From DATFES01 sp035457725 (GTDB lineage: Bacteria > Pseudomonadota > Alphaproteobacteria > CACIAM-22H2), in the NCBI GenBank assembly GCA_035457725.1, contig DATIBC010000010.1:1-33006 (forward strand): a stretch of DNA of 33,006 bases, written 5' to 3'. Below are positions 8,633 to 16,021 of the stretch, piece after piece. Under the pieces are notes generated by a model. The model searched no databases. It worked only from the letters and a program-made list of their open reading frames with translations, and was not told the DNA's origin. Made by a program: the position numbers and the translations under genes. Each line of letters begins with the position of its first letter. Position 1 is the first letter of the stretch.

Positions 8633-9676
8633 TCAAGGCGCGCGCAACGTCGCCTCATCGCCACGCGTGACCTCGTACGTTCCGGCGGCGTCGCGACGCG
8701 TGACCGTCGCGCCGCCGCGATAAACGCCGGGCGACCATTGCTGCGCGCCGCGTCGTTTGCCGACGAAGCCAAAATATCGCGCCGCATCGCGCTGTATGGA
8801 GATACGCCGCTGGGCGAGCACCGTACCGTCCGGCGCGGCGAGGGAAAGGTGCAACTCGTCGCCCGATCTGAGCCCGAACGCCTCGACGAAATAGACCAAC
8901 GCAGGCGCCGCGGCAGGAAACTCGATGGCGCGATGCTCGCCGCGGCGAACCGCCTCGACCCTCGGTTCGGACACCGCGAAGCCGGCGTTGTAAAGCGGGA
9001 TGGGCTGATAGGGCAGCGCGGCAAAGACATCGGGCCGCCACAGCGGGCGCGGGCCGGGCTGGCAATCCGTGTCGCGCTCTCGCCCGACAAACGGGTCGAT
9101 GCGCCGATCGAGGTGGCGCACGCCGAACTCGACGTGCGGGAAATCGGCAAGGCCGGACATGCCGACCAGTCCGAGCGGCGCGCCCGCGCCGACCGACTGT
9201 CCAGGTCGGACCACGACGCTGCCACGGCGGAGGTGGCAATACTGCGAGCTCCATCCAGCCGCATGCTCGAGGACGACGCCGTTGCCGCACTCACGCCCGT
9301 GCAGCGCATCGCGCGAACGCTCGCTCGCCGCGACGTCGTCCAGGCCGTCGCGAACCGCGCGGACAACCCCGTCGGCCGCTGCCATGACGGTCACGCCCTC
9401 CGCCATGCGGGCGAGGTCGCGTACGGCAAAATCGGTGCCACCGTGCCCGTCCGAGGCGCGCTGACCGCACAGGTAGTCGCGCACGCCGCCGCTCGGATCG
9501 TGGTCGACGTACTTAGCGATCCAGCAATCGACCCCTGGTCGACACTCGATCGGCAGCGCAAAACTGGGGCGCAGGTCGTTGGCGTACGTGGCGCCGGCTA
9601 CGGTCAAAACCGACACGAGAAACATACAGACCGCAACCGCATGGGCGCGCTTGCGACGGAGTGGCGCGGCGGTCAT
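8633..9676 (-). CDS. secreted M23 (LytM-like) peptidase with HxE in place of HxH
   Basis: A 347-aa protein from ATG 9676. An ATG at 9718 would add 14 residues before the basic n-region RRKRAH; neither start has a good ribosome-binding site. An N-terminal signal peptide (hydrophobic AVAVCMFLVSVLTVAGATYA) implies export. The core has the M23 pattern: HGGTD (H78, D82), YCHL (H148), then GLVGMSGLADFPHVEFGVR. M23 enzymes cut peptidoglycan cross-bridges with zinc held by His, Asp and the second His of HxH. Here the last motif reads H181-V-E183, so the second His is Glu. Glu might still bind zinc, or the protein may be a non-catalytic regulator. The C-terminal 130 residues look like an added beta-rich domain of unknown role. 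Confidence 0.85.
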   Translation of the reverse strand: MTAAPLRRKRAHAVAVCMFLVSVLTVAGATYANDLRPSFALPIECRPGVDCWIAKYVDHDPSGGVRDYLCGQRASDGHGGTDFAVRDLARMAEGVTVMAAADGVVRAVRDGLDDVAASERSRDALHGRECGNGVVLEHAAGWSSQYCHLRRGSVVVRPGQSVGAGAPLGLVGMSGLADFPHVEFGVRHLDRRIDPFVGRERDTDCQPGPRPLWRPDVFAALPYQPIPLYNAGFAVSEPRVEAVRRGEHRAIEFPAAAPALVYFVEAFGLRSGDELHLSLAAPDGTVLAQRRISIQRDAARYFGFVGKRRGAQQWSPGVYRGGATVTRRDAAGTYEVTRGDEATLRAP

Positions 9677-10175
9677 CTGGAGCTGCCGAACAATTCGCGG
9701 CGTTGCAGTTGCGAGCATGATCAGCCTGCGCCAACGGGTCAGGAGATTAAACTAGTCGAGCGATGTGCCTTCGGCTAGCAGGCTCGTCATCGCGTCACGC
9801 GCATGCCGATGGGCCGACGGCACGGCGGCCGAGTGCGCCGATGTCGAGTTGCCGGGCGGCGGCGCATCGAGCCTTTTCGCGATACGACCGACTTACTGTA
9901 CGACCAATATGTCCGGATGCCAGTTGGTGCGCGTTGTCATTGCGTGTATTTGTGGGCTCTTAGCAGGATGTTACCGGGCGAGCTTCCCGTGGGGCCGAAG
10001 TGTGTCGGCGGTTGGCACGCATATGAGGAAGCAAAATCGCCAGCCTAGGGACTCGCTAGGTCCCCTTTGGAGCATCTTACGATCAGATGGTCGGATGGTT
10101 TCTCAAGGTGCGGCGCAGTGACGAAATGATCGTCGATCGATCAACCGTCGAGAAAAACGCCGGAGGGAAGTAGCG
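9677..10175. other. intergenic stretch without a convincing gene
   Basis: About 500 bases between the peptidase start and the methyltransferase start. The right half is lower in GC than the surroundings. Short open frames on the plus strand (for example 9765-10121) are rich in Cys, Arg and Ser, lack ribosome-binding sites and resemble no family I know. One small hairpin is visible (GGGAC 10048-10052 with GTCCC 10060-10064). The end supplies a good ribosome-binding site, GGAGGG, about 10 bases before ATG 10176. No RNA gene or mobile-element end was recognised. Confidence 0.5.
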
Positions 10176-10691
10176 ATGCGGCTCCATATCGGCGGCACCA
10201 CGCGTCGCGAAGGTTGGACGAACTTGAATATTGTTCCGGGTCCAGAAGTCGACGTCGTGGGGGACTGCCAAGATTTGTCGCACCTAGCTGACGCTTCGGT
10301 CGACGAGATCTACGCCAGCCATGTCCTTGAGCACTTGGACTATCGCCATGAACTGCCACGAGCGCTGAAGGAATGTCACCGAACCCTGAAGAATGCAGGC
10401 GTCTTTCATATCAGTGTGCCGGACATGCAAATTCTATGTTGGTTATTCCGGCATCCAAAACTGTCCCTGAGGGCTCGGTTCGCCATCATGCAGAAAATAT
10501 TTGGGGCGCATGTCGACGCGCACGATCATCATAAAGTGGGACTCGATTACGAGTTGCTGCGTCACTACCTCGCACAAGCTGGCTTTCGGCGGGTTGAGCG
10601 TGTTGAGTCTCTCGGCATTTTTAACGACACCAGCGAAATGCAAATGTTGGGTGTGCGCATCAGTTTGAACGTCCGCACGTATAAATCGTGA
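10176..10691 (+). CDS. small SAM-dependent methyltransferase-like protein
   Basis: A 171-aa protein with a good Shine-Dalgarno sequence (GGAGGG about 10 bases upstream). It matches the short COG4627-type methyltransferases: LHIGGTTRREGWTNLN, then DVVGDCQDLSHLADASVDEIYASHVLEHL, RTLKNAGVFHISVPDM, and a conserved HDHHKVGLDYELLRHYL near the C-terminus. The first motif is IGGTTRREGW where most class I methyltransferases have a GxGxG loop, which is normal for this subgroup. Such genes are common in polysaccharide and glycan clusters, so it may belong with the glycosyltransferases to its left. Base composition is visibly less GC-rich than neighbours, suggesting separate acquisition. The substrate is unknown. 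Confidence 0.8.
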   Translation: MRLHIGGTTRREGWTNLNIVPGPEVDVVGDCQDLSHLADASVDEIYASHVLEHLDYRHELPRALKECHRTLKNAGVFHISVPDMQILCWLFRHPKLSLRARFAIMQKIFGAHVDAHDHHKVGLDYELLRHYLAQAGFRRVERVESLGIFNDTSEMQMLGVRISLNVRTYKS

Positions 10692-10863
10692 CTTGGCCAT
10701 CGGTCGCGCCCATCGTGACGTTGCCAGAGGCTCGCACGGGTGGCGATGCGCCGTCCAATGGCTGGCCGGCCGCAATGTGCGTCACGCCCAAGAAACCCGG
10801 CCGGTGTCATCTCGGATGTCGCCGCAGGTTAATTTATCACTTTAGGAGTTCTATTCTAAGCCT

Positions 10864-10940
10864 TGGCGCGCCCTGCTGGACTCGAACCAGCGACCTACAG
10901 CTTAGAAGGCTGTTGCTCTATCCAACTGAGCTAAGGGCGC
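10864..10940 (-). tRNA. tRNA-Arg(TCT), CCA encoded
   Basis: The minus strand folds into a full cloverleaf: acceptor GCGCCCT/AGGGCGC, D arm GCTC..GAGC, anticodon arm ACAGC-CTTCTAA-GCTGT with anticodon TCT, five-base variable loop, and T arm GCTGG-TTCGAGT-CCAGC. The discriminator is G and CCA is encoded (TGG at 10864-10866 on the plus strand). It reads AGA codons, which are rare in this high-GC genome. Confidence 0.97.
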
Positions 10941-10970
10941 ATACCCTGGCGCGCGGCAAGCTCGAGCGGG

Positions 10971-11264
10971 TCACTCCACCCGATCATAGCGAAAATTCTC
11001 CGCGTAGCTCTTCGGTCTAAACTTTTGCTTCTGCGGAGCCGCCAACGTGTATTCGATGCCGTGACGGCGCGCAAAGGCGCTCGCCTCGGTCTGGCTCGCG
11101 AAGCGCAACGTCACTTGGCCCGTCGTATCCGTCGATCCGGCCCACCCCATCAGCGGATCCAGCCGCTTGGCGGCGCGCGGTTCGAACTCGAGGATCCAAT
11201 CGCGGGTGTTTCCCTGCCCCGATTGCATGGCCGTCTTGGCGGGCCGAAAAATACGTGCCTCCAT
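10971..11264 (-). CDS. ETC complex I subunit, NDUFS4-like
   Basis: A 97-aa protein beginning MEARIFRPAKTAMQSG and containing WILEFEPRAAKRLDPLMGWAGS, then QVTLRFASQTEASAFARRHGIEY and a basic C-terminus KFRPKSYAENF. This is the conserved region of the mitochondrial complex I accessory subunit NDUFS4 (PF04800). Among bacteria such genes occur mainly in Alphaproteobacteria, so the gene is a useful lineage marker. It is expected to sit on the peripheral arm of NADH:ubiquinone oxidoreductase. It lies apart from any nuo operon, between two tRNA genes on the same strand. The whole domain is present and nothing looks truncated. Confidence 0.93.
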   Translation of the reverse strand: MEARIFRPAKTAMQSGQGNTRDWILEFEPRAAKRLDPLMGWAGSTDTTGQVTLRFASQTEASAFARRHGIEYTLAAPQKQKFRPKSYAENFRYDRVE

Positions 11265-11307
11265 ATCCTCTCTCTATCGACCTCCTGCGACGGCAAGAGG
11301 CGCCTCG

Positions 11308-11384
11308 TGGTCGGGGCGGCCAGATTTGAACTGGCGACCCTCTGCTCCCAAAGCAGATGCGCTACCAGACTGCGCTACGCCCCG
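11308..11384 (-). tRNA. tRNA-Pro(TGG), CCA encoded
   Basis: Minus-strand cloverleaf: acceptor CGGGGCG/CGCCCCG, D arm GCGC..GCGC, anticodon arm TCTGC-TTTGGGA-GCAGA with anticodon TGG, T arm GCCAG-TTCAAAT-CTGGC, discriminator A, and encoded CCA (TGG at 11308-11310 on the plus strand). Confidence 0.97.
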
Positions 11385-11465
11385 TCCCATGAGCTGGCCT
11401 ATGCGCCGCTGCAGCGTACGAGATATATGATAGCGGTTTCCCCCGCAACCCAGCTAGGAACCGCC

Positions 11466-12131
11466 ATGTCCCGCCGTTCGATCCGCCTCGATGATTCGCT
11501 GGAGGCGTACATCCGCAAGGTCAGCCTGCGCGAGCCCGAAGTCCTGCGCCGGCTGCGCGCCGAAACCGCCGAGATGGAGCACGCCGGGATGCAGATCGCG
11601 CCCGAGCAAGGCCAGTTCATGGGCATGCTGGCGCAGCTTATCGACGCGCGCCGGTACCTGGAAATCGGCGTGTTCACCGGCTACAGCACGCTGGCGGTCG
11701 CGCTTGCCATGCCGCCCGAAGGTCGCGTGGTTGCATGCGACAAAAGCGACGCCTGGACATCGGTTGCCCAGCGCTACTGGCAGGAAGCGGGAGTGGCTGA
11801 TCGGATCGAATTGCGGCTCGGCGACGCCCGCAAGACGCTCGACAATCTGATCGCCGGAGGTGCGTCGGGGAGTTTCGATTTTGCCTTCATCGACGCCGAC
11901 AAGGAAAATTATGACGCCTACTACGAGCGCGTCCTGACGCTGCTCCGCCCGGGTGGGCTCGTCGCGATCGACAATGTCCTGTGGTCGGGCAAGGTCGCCG
12001 ACCCGAGCGCCCGCGATTACGAAAGCGCGGCGCTACGCGCGCTTAATCACAAGCTTTATGGCGACCGCCGGGTAACGATCTGTTTACTTCCGCTTGGTGA
12101 CGGCCTGACTTTGGCGCGAAAGACACCGTGA
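11466..12131 (+). CDS. class I SAM O-methyltransferase (family 3, CCoAOMT-like)
   Basis: A 221-aa protein from ATG 11466. An in-frame ATG at 11427 would add 13 residues; MSRRSIRLDDSLEAYI is the usual type of start for the family. Motifs are YLEIGVFTGYSTLAVALAMP (SAM motif I), VVACDKSD, FDFAFIDADKENYDAYYERVL (the metal-binding DADK region of cation-dependent O-methyltransferases) and LRPGGLVAIDNVLWSGKVADP. These match Methyltransf_3 (caffeoyl-CoA O-methyltransferase-like) enzymes, which methylate hydroxyls of catechol-like substrates with Mg2+. Bacterial members are often of unknown substrate. The gene follows the divergently oriented tRNA-Pro and appears monocistronic. Confidence 0.93.
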   Translation: MSRRSIRLDDSLEAYIRKVSLREPEVLRRLRAETAEMEHAGMQIAPEQGQFMGMLAQLIDARRYLEIGVFTGYSTLAVALAMPPEGRVVACDKSDAWTSVAQRYWQEAGVADRIELRLGDARKTLDNLIAGGASGSFDFAFIDADKENYDAYYERVLTLLRPGGLVAIDNVLWSGKVADPSARDYESAALRALNHKLYGDRRVTICLLPLGDGLTLARKTP

Positions 12132-12286
12132 CGCCGCATTTTCGATGGGTTCGACATCCGGCGCTTGGTTAAGACATCTTTCATCCGGGCGCGCGACACT
12201 CAACCTACGCGATCCGGAGAAGACCGCCCAACGGGGCAGCGAGGCGTTGGCGACGTAGGCACCTTGATCGAAAGGAGTCACGTCTC

Positions 12287-12595
12287 ATGTCTCGGATTTC
12301 CGTCGCCACCCTAGCCGCAGCGCTACTCTTCATTGCCGATCACGCCGCCGCGCAAAACGGCGCCGCCTGCGGCAAACGCGAAGAGCTGATGAAACATCTC
12401 GAAAACCAGTTCAAGGAAACGCCGGTCGCCATCGGCCTCGGCCAGGACGGCGTCGTCGTCGAAGTCCTCGCCGAAGCCAAGGGCTCGACCTGGACGATCA
12501 TGCTCACGTATCCCAATGGCAAGAGCTGCCTGGTCGCCGCCGGCGAGGATTGGCGCGCCATCCCGCAAGTTGCGGCCCTCGGCACCGATATCTGA
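12287..12595 (+). CDS. small secreted conserved hypothetical protein
   Basis: A 102-aa protein with a strong ribosome-binding site (AAAGGAG about 8 bases before ATG) and a cleavable signal peptide (SVATLAAALLFIADHAAAQ, likely cut after Ala-Gln or nearby). The mature part has two Cys residues (CGKREEL and GKSCLVAAGEDW) that could form a disulfide in the periplasm. The pattern VAIGLGQDGVVVEVLAEAKGSTWTIMLTYPNGKSCLVAAGEDW resembles small periplasmic proteins widespread in Hyphomicrobiales and relatives. I know of no assigned function. It stands alone between the O-methyltransferase and the convergent DUF192 gene. Confidence 0.75.
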   Translation: MSRISVATLAAALLFIADHAAAQNGAACGKREELMKHLENQFKETPVAIGLGQDGVVVEVLAEAKGSTWTIMLTYPNGKSCLVAAGEDWRAIPQVAALGTDI

Positions 12596-12621
12596 ACCGG
12601 GCGCGCGCCCGGTCGGCAACC

Positions 12622-13092
12622 TCAACTGCCGAAGATCGGGTGAATAACGCGATCCCCGGCCTTGATCTTGAGGCGCGCGGCCGTGCCGCCGTTGAGTTCG
12701 AGCACGGCGCGCACCACGCCGTCGGAGGGAATGATCGCCTCCGAGAACGGCACGGTTCGCTCGGCGATATTGACGATCCGTCCGTCGCGGGCGATGAACA
12801 GCATGTCGAGCGGAATGCGCGTATTGCGCATCCACATCGTCACCGGCTGATCGGATTTGAAATCGAACAACATTCCCGCGTCGGCCGGCATCGAGGGCCG
12901 GAACATCAGGCCCTGCGTACGCCGCTCGTCGGTATCGGCGATCTCCACCACGAAACGATGGCGCGTCCCGCCGCTCTCAATCGTCAATTCGGAACGCGGA
13001 AACGTCGCCGTAGGCTGCGCCGCGACCGTGCTCGCGGCGAGCAAGGCGATGACGAGACAGTGGAAAACGACGCGTCGCGAAAGTGCGCTCAT
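12622..13092 (-). CDS. DUF192 family secreted protein
   Basis: A 156-aa protein from ATG 13092, chosen because it opens a good signal peptide (MSALSRRVVFHCLVIALLAASTVAA). The in-frame ATG at 13113 adds seven residues, and the frame further upstream runs into the deacetylase gene. The mature part is a full DUF192/PF02643 domain: FVVEIADTDERRTQGLMFRPSM, LFDFKSDQPVTMWMRNTRIPLDMLFI, AERTVPFSEAIIPSDGVVRAVLELNGGTAARL and GDRVIHP. The family is widespread and of unsettled function. The gene begins about 40 bases after the deacetylase stop on the same strand, so cotranscription is possible. Confidence 0.9.
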   Translation of the reverse strand: MSALSRRVVFHCLVIALLAASTVAAQPTATFPRSELTIESGGTRHRFVVEIADTDERRTQGLMFRPSMPADAGMLFDFKSDQPVTMWMRNTRIPLDMLFIARDGRIVNIAERTVPFSEAIIPSDGVVRAVLELNGGTAARLKIKAGDRVIHPIFGS

Positions 13093-13132
13093 GGGAGCTG
13101 AGCTGTAGCCCATACGACCGCGACGACGCAAC

Positions 13133-14242
13133 CTACGCCATGACGAGAGAACTGTCGACGAGACGACGGATCGCCGGCCGCACGCCACCCTCCGTTGGCG
13201 GATCGGCCAGCGTGGTGAACCAGTGCTCGGGCCGCGGGTCTGGGCGCCGCCAATGCCACCGTAGTTGCCGCAGCACCGCCTCGCCCGCCGGCGGAAGCCG
13301 CTCTGGAATTGCGAGTCCATTCAGGGTCGCCCAAACGCCCACCCAACAGCGCGCGACCGACCATGGGTTATATCCGCCCCCGCCGAGGACCAGCAGTCGC
13401 GGCGCCAACGTCATTGCCAGGCGTACCGCCCGCCATAGCGCGTTGTTCGACAGCGCGAGCCGGCTCATCGGATCGTCGGCCAGACCGTCGGCGCCGCACT
13501 GAAGGACGACGGCGTCGGGAGCAAAGCGGCGCGCGAGCGGTTCGATCGAGTGTGTCAGCAAGAATGCAAGCTCGGCGTCGTTGAATCCCGCCGGCACGGG
13601 ATAATTTCGCGCCGATCCCTGCGCCTTCTCGTCGGCACTGCCGGTTCCGGGCCACCTTCCTTCCTCATGCACCGAAATCGCCAGCACACGCCGGTCGCCG
13701 ACGAAGGCGGCCTCGACGCCATCTCCATGATGCGCGTCGACGTCAAGGTAGACGACCCGCCCCAGCCCGCCGTCGAGCATGTTCAGGATGGCGAGCACGG
13801 GATCGTTGAAGTAGCAGAAGCCGCTGGCGCGATCGGGACGGCCGTGGTGCGTGCCGCCGGCTGGCGAATACACGATGCCGCCGTCGCGCAACATCCGGGC
13901 GGCGAGGATCGATGCGCCGCACGCCGTGGCGGGCCGTCGAAACATTTCGCTGAAGATCGGATTGCCGTTGCGGCCGATATTATAGCGCGCGGCGATCGCG
14001 TCATCGACCCGCTGTTCGGCCTCGGCGCGCCGCAGTGCCGCGATGTAGTCCGGAGCGTGGAATCGCTCGAGCTCAGCAGGCGTCGCCTGCGGACTTTCGA
14101 TATAAGCCGCATCAGGCAGCCAACCCAGCGCGCGACTGAGATCGATCACCGTCGACACCCGCGGAATGGCGAGGGGGTGTTTGGCGCCGTAGTGCGACCG
14201 GCGATAGATATCACTGCCGATGAAGAACGGACCCCCGGGCAT
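13133..14242 (-). CDS. histone deacetylase family / AcuC-type deacetylase
   Basis: A 369-aa protein with every catalytic feature of the class I arginase-deacetylase fold. These are the paired His H132-H133 in GGTHHGRPDRASGFCYFND, zinc ligands D169 and H171 in YLDVDAHHGDGVE, third ligand D257 in GADGLADDP, and transition-state Tyr291 in LGGGGYN. Bacterial members deacetylate acetyl-lysine (AcuC acts on acetyl-CoA synthetase) or small acetylated amines. The N-terminus FFIGSDIYRRSHYGAKHPLAIPR fits the AcuC-like subgroup. The gene is divergent from the thiamine operon. A lysine deacetylase is the best guess; acetylpolyamine amidohydrolase is less likely because those are usually shorter. Confidence 0.92.
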   Translation of the reverse strand: MPGGPFFIGSDIYRRSHYGAKHPLAIPRVSTVIDLSRALGWLPDAAYIESPQATPAELERFHAPDYIAALRRAEAEQRVDDAIAARYNIGRNGNPIFSEMFRRPATACGASILAARMLRDGGIVYSPAGGTHHGRPDRASGFCYFNDPVLAILNMLDGGLGRVVYLDVDAHHGDGVEAAFVGDRRVLAISVHEEGRWPGTGSADEKAQGSARNYPVPAGFNDAELAFLLTHSIEPLARRFAPDAVVLQCGADGLADDPMSRLALSNNALWRAVRLAMTLAPRLLVLGGGGYNPWSVARCWVGVWATLNGLAIPERLPPAGEAVLRQLRWHWRRPDPRPEHWFTTLADPPTEGGVRPAIRRLVDSSLVMA

Positions 14243-14382
14243 GTCGGCGACACGCTACGGCCCGCCGGGCGCAGGGTCAATTCGGCGGCGCCGATCGGCG
14301 CTGGTTTTTCTTTTGCGCCGCTGCATACGGTGCTATCAACGTCGCGTCAGCCAGCCGTACCGCGCGTTCGGTGGGCTGGCGT

Positions 14383-14461
14383 ACTCCGGGGTGCCGGGCG
14401 ATGCCCGGCTGAGATCATACCCGTGGAACCTGATCCGGTTCGCACCGGCGTAGGGATGAGT
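14383..14461 (+). promoter_or_regulatory. TPP riboswitch (THI element)
   Basis: All conserved parts are present. P1 pairs ACTC (14383-14386) with GAGT (14458-14461). P2 pairs CGGGG with ACCCG. P3 is a perfect GCCGGGC-GAT-GCCCGGC hairpin. The CTGAGA core follows, then CCTGAT and the P5 arm CCGG-TTCGCA-CCGG, ending in GTAGGGA. The ATG of the ABC ATPase is at 14466, so the Shine-Dalgarno-like AGGGATGAG is part of the riboswitch 3' strand. TPP binding should therefore hide the ribosome-binding site and block translation. Confidence 0.97.
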
Positions 14462-14465
14462 CGAT

Positions 14466-15239
14466 ATGCAAACGGCGTCTTTCCCCGTCTCCGTCACCGT
14501 TCATGCCGCAAGGCTTGAGTACGACGGTGCGCCGCTGTTCGACGACCTCGACTTCGCGCTCGCTGGCGGGCGATGGACCTGCGTACTTGGGCCGAGCGGG
14601 GTCGGCAAAACGACATTGCTGCGCTTGATCGCCGGCCTCGCGCCGCGCGGCGGCGAAACGCGGATCGTTTGCGACGACGGCATGCCGCTCGCCGGTCGCG
14701 TCGCCTGGATGGGCCAGCAAGATCTGCTGTTTCCGTGGCTTTCGGTGCTCGACAATGTGCTCCTTGGCGGCCGCCTCCGCGGCGAGCCGATGGGCGTCAC
14801 CGGGCGCGGCACGCGGGCGCGCGAACTGTTGCGACTGGTCGGGCTCGACGAACGCATGACCGCGCGCCCGGACACGCTATCGGGCGGTCAGCGACAGCGC
14901 GTGGCGCTTGCAAGGACGTTGATGGAGGACCGTCCGATCATCTTGATGGACGAACCGTTCTCGGGGCTCGACAGCATCACGCGCTGGCGTCTGCAGGAGA
15001 TCGCGGCCGAGGTACTTCGCGGCCGTACCGTGCTGCTCGTCACCCACGATCCGCGCGAGGCTTTGCGGCTCGGCCACTACGTGCATGTCATGGCCGGACG
15101 CCCGGCGCGCCTCGATCTGCCGTTGGCGCTTGATGGCGAAACTCCGCGGCGGCTCGACGATGGCGGGTTGCTGCGACGGGAGAGCGAGCTTATCTCGAGG
15201 TTGGCCAGCGCCGCCGCGATGATGGAGCCGGCGCGATGA
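14466..15239 (+). CDS. thiZ: thiamine-precursor ABC transporter, ATP-binding protein
   Basis: A 257-aa ABC ATPase. Walker A is GPSGVGKTT, the Q-loop lies in MGQQDLLFPWLSV, the signature is LSGGQRQRVALARTL, Walker B is IILMDEPFSGLD, and the switch His is in VTHDPREAL. It energises uptake through the permease encoded next. Position five bases after a TPP riboswitch, and the NMT1/THI5-like binding protein two genes later, identify it as ThiZ of the ThiXYZ system, which imports hydroxymethylpyrimidine-type thiamine precursors. Translation is probably repressed by TPP. Its TGA overlaps the permease ATG (ATGA). Without that context the ATPase alone would look like any nitrate/sulfonate/taurine-type ATPase. 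Confidence 0.93.
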   Translation: MQTASFPVSVTVHAARLEYDGAPLFDDLDFALAGGRWTCVLGPSGVGKTTLLRLIAGLAPRGGETRIVCDDGMPLAGRVAWMGQQDLLFPWLSVLDNVLLGGRLRGEPMGVTGRGTRARELLRLVGLDERMTARPDTLSGGQRQRVALARTLMEDRPIILMDEPFSGLDSITRWRLQEIAAEVLRGRTVLLVTHDPREALRLGHYVHVMAGRPARLDLPLALDGETPRRLDDGGLLRRESELISRLASAAAMMEPAR

Positions 15240-15994
15240 CGGCGTGGTTGCGTCCGCTCGTCATCCTCGCTGGCTTGTGCGCCGCCTGGTACGCGCTTGT
15301 GCGATTGACCGGCGTGCCGCCTTACCTGCTTCCCGACCCGCCGCGGGTTTTCGAGGCGTTGTATCGGCGAGCGGGATATCTCGGAGAAAATGCGCTTCAT
15401 ACACTGGCCGAAATCGTTCTCGGTCTTGGGCTGGGCGCGACGCTCGGAATGTTGACCGCCTTGTCGCTGGCGCGGTTCGCGACCGCTCGGCGATGGCTGC
15501 TGCCACTCGTCGTCGTGAGCCAGGCGATTCCGGTCTTCGCGCTCGCCCCCTTGTTCGTGCTGTGGTTCGGATACGGCATGGCCTCGAAGGTCGCCGTGGC
15601 CTGCGTGGTCATATTCTTCCCCGTCGCCTCGGCATTCCTCGACGGCCTGCGCCGAACCGATCGTGGCTGGGTCGATCTTGCGCAGGTGATGGGCGCCAAG
15701 CCCTGGCGCATGCTGATCCACGTCCGGCTGCCTGCCGCCCTTCCCTCCCTCGCCTCGGGCCTTCGCCTTGCCGCGGCGATCGCGCCCATCGCCGCGGTGA
15801 TCGGCGAATGGGTCGGCGCCAGCGCCGGCCTCGGCTTCGTCATGCTGCAGGCGAATGGCCGCCTGCAGATCGACCTGATGTTCGCCGCACTGCTCGTGCT
15901 CGCCGTGATGGCTGTGGCGCTCTATTACGCGACCGACACGCTGTTGCGCTGGCTCGTGCCATGGCACCCGGAGACCACGCCGACCGACGACTAG
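15236..15994 (+). CDS. thiX: thiamine-precursor ABC transporter, permease
   Basis: A 252-aa integral inner-membrane protein of the BPD_transp_1 family with about six hydrophobic segments. The EAA loop that contacts the ATPase is visible as DLAQVMGAKPWRMLIHVRLPAALPSLASGLRLA. The start overlaps the thiZ stop by four bases. The PPYLLPDPPRVFEAL segment near the N-terminus is typical of the SsuC/TauC/ThiX group. It forms the channel of the riboswitch-controlled ThiXYZ importer. A 27-base gap separates it from thiY. Confidence 0.92.
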   Translation: MTAWLRPLVILAGLCAAWYALVRLTGVPPYLLPDPPRVFEALYRRAGYLGENALHTLAEIVLGLGLGATLGMLTALSLARFATARRWLLPLVVVSQAIPVFALAPLFVLWFGYGMASKVAVACVVIFFPVASAFLDGLRRTDRGWVDLAQVMGAKPWRMLIHVRLPAALPSLASGLRLAAAIAPIAAVIGEWVGASAGLGFVMLQANGRLQIDLMFAALLVLAVMAVALYYATDTLLRWLVPWHPETTPTDD

Positions 15995-16021
15995 TTGCCT
16001 TCAGTCCAACGGGAGACAGCA

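Noticed and set aside
8186..9778. 530-aa plus-strand open frame
   Set aside because: Antisense of the GT1 and M23 genes, both of which have clear motifs.
10048..10064. Small hairpin GGGAC/GTCCC as a terminator
   Set aside because: Only five pairs, and the following T-run is just three bases.
9765..10121. 118-aa plus-strand open frame in the gene-poor stretch
   Set aside because: No ribosome-binding site, no family resemblance, composition unlike real proteins here.
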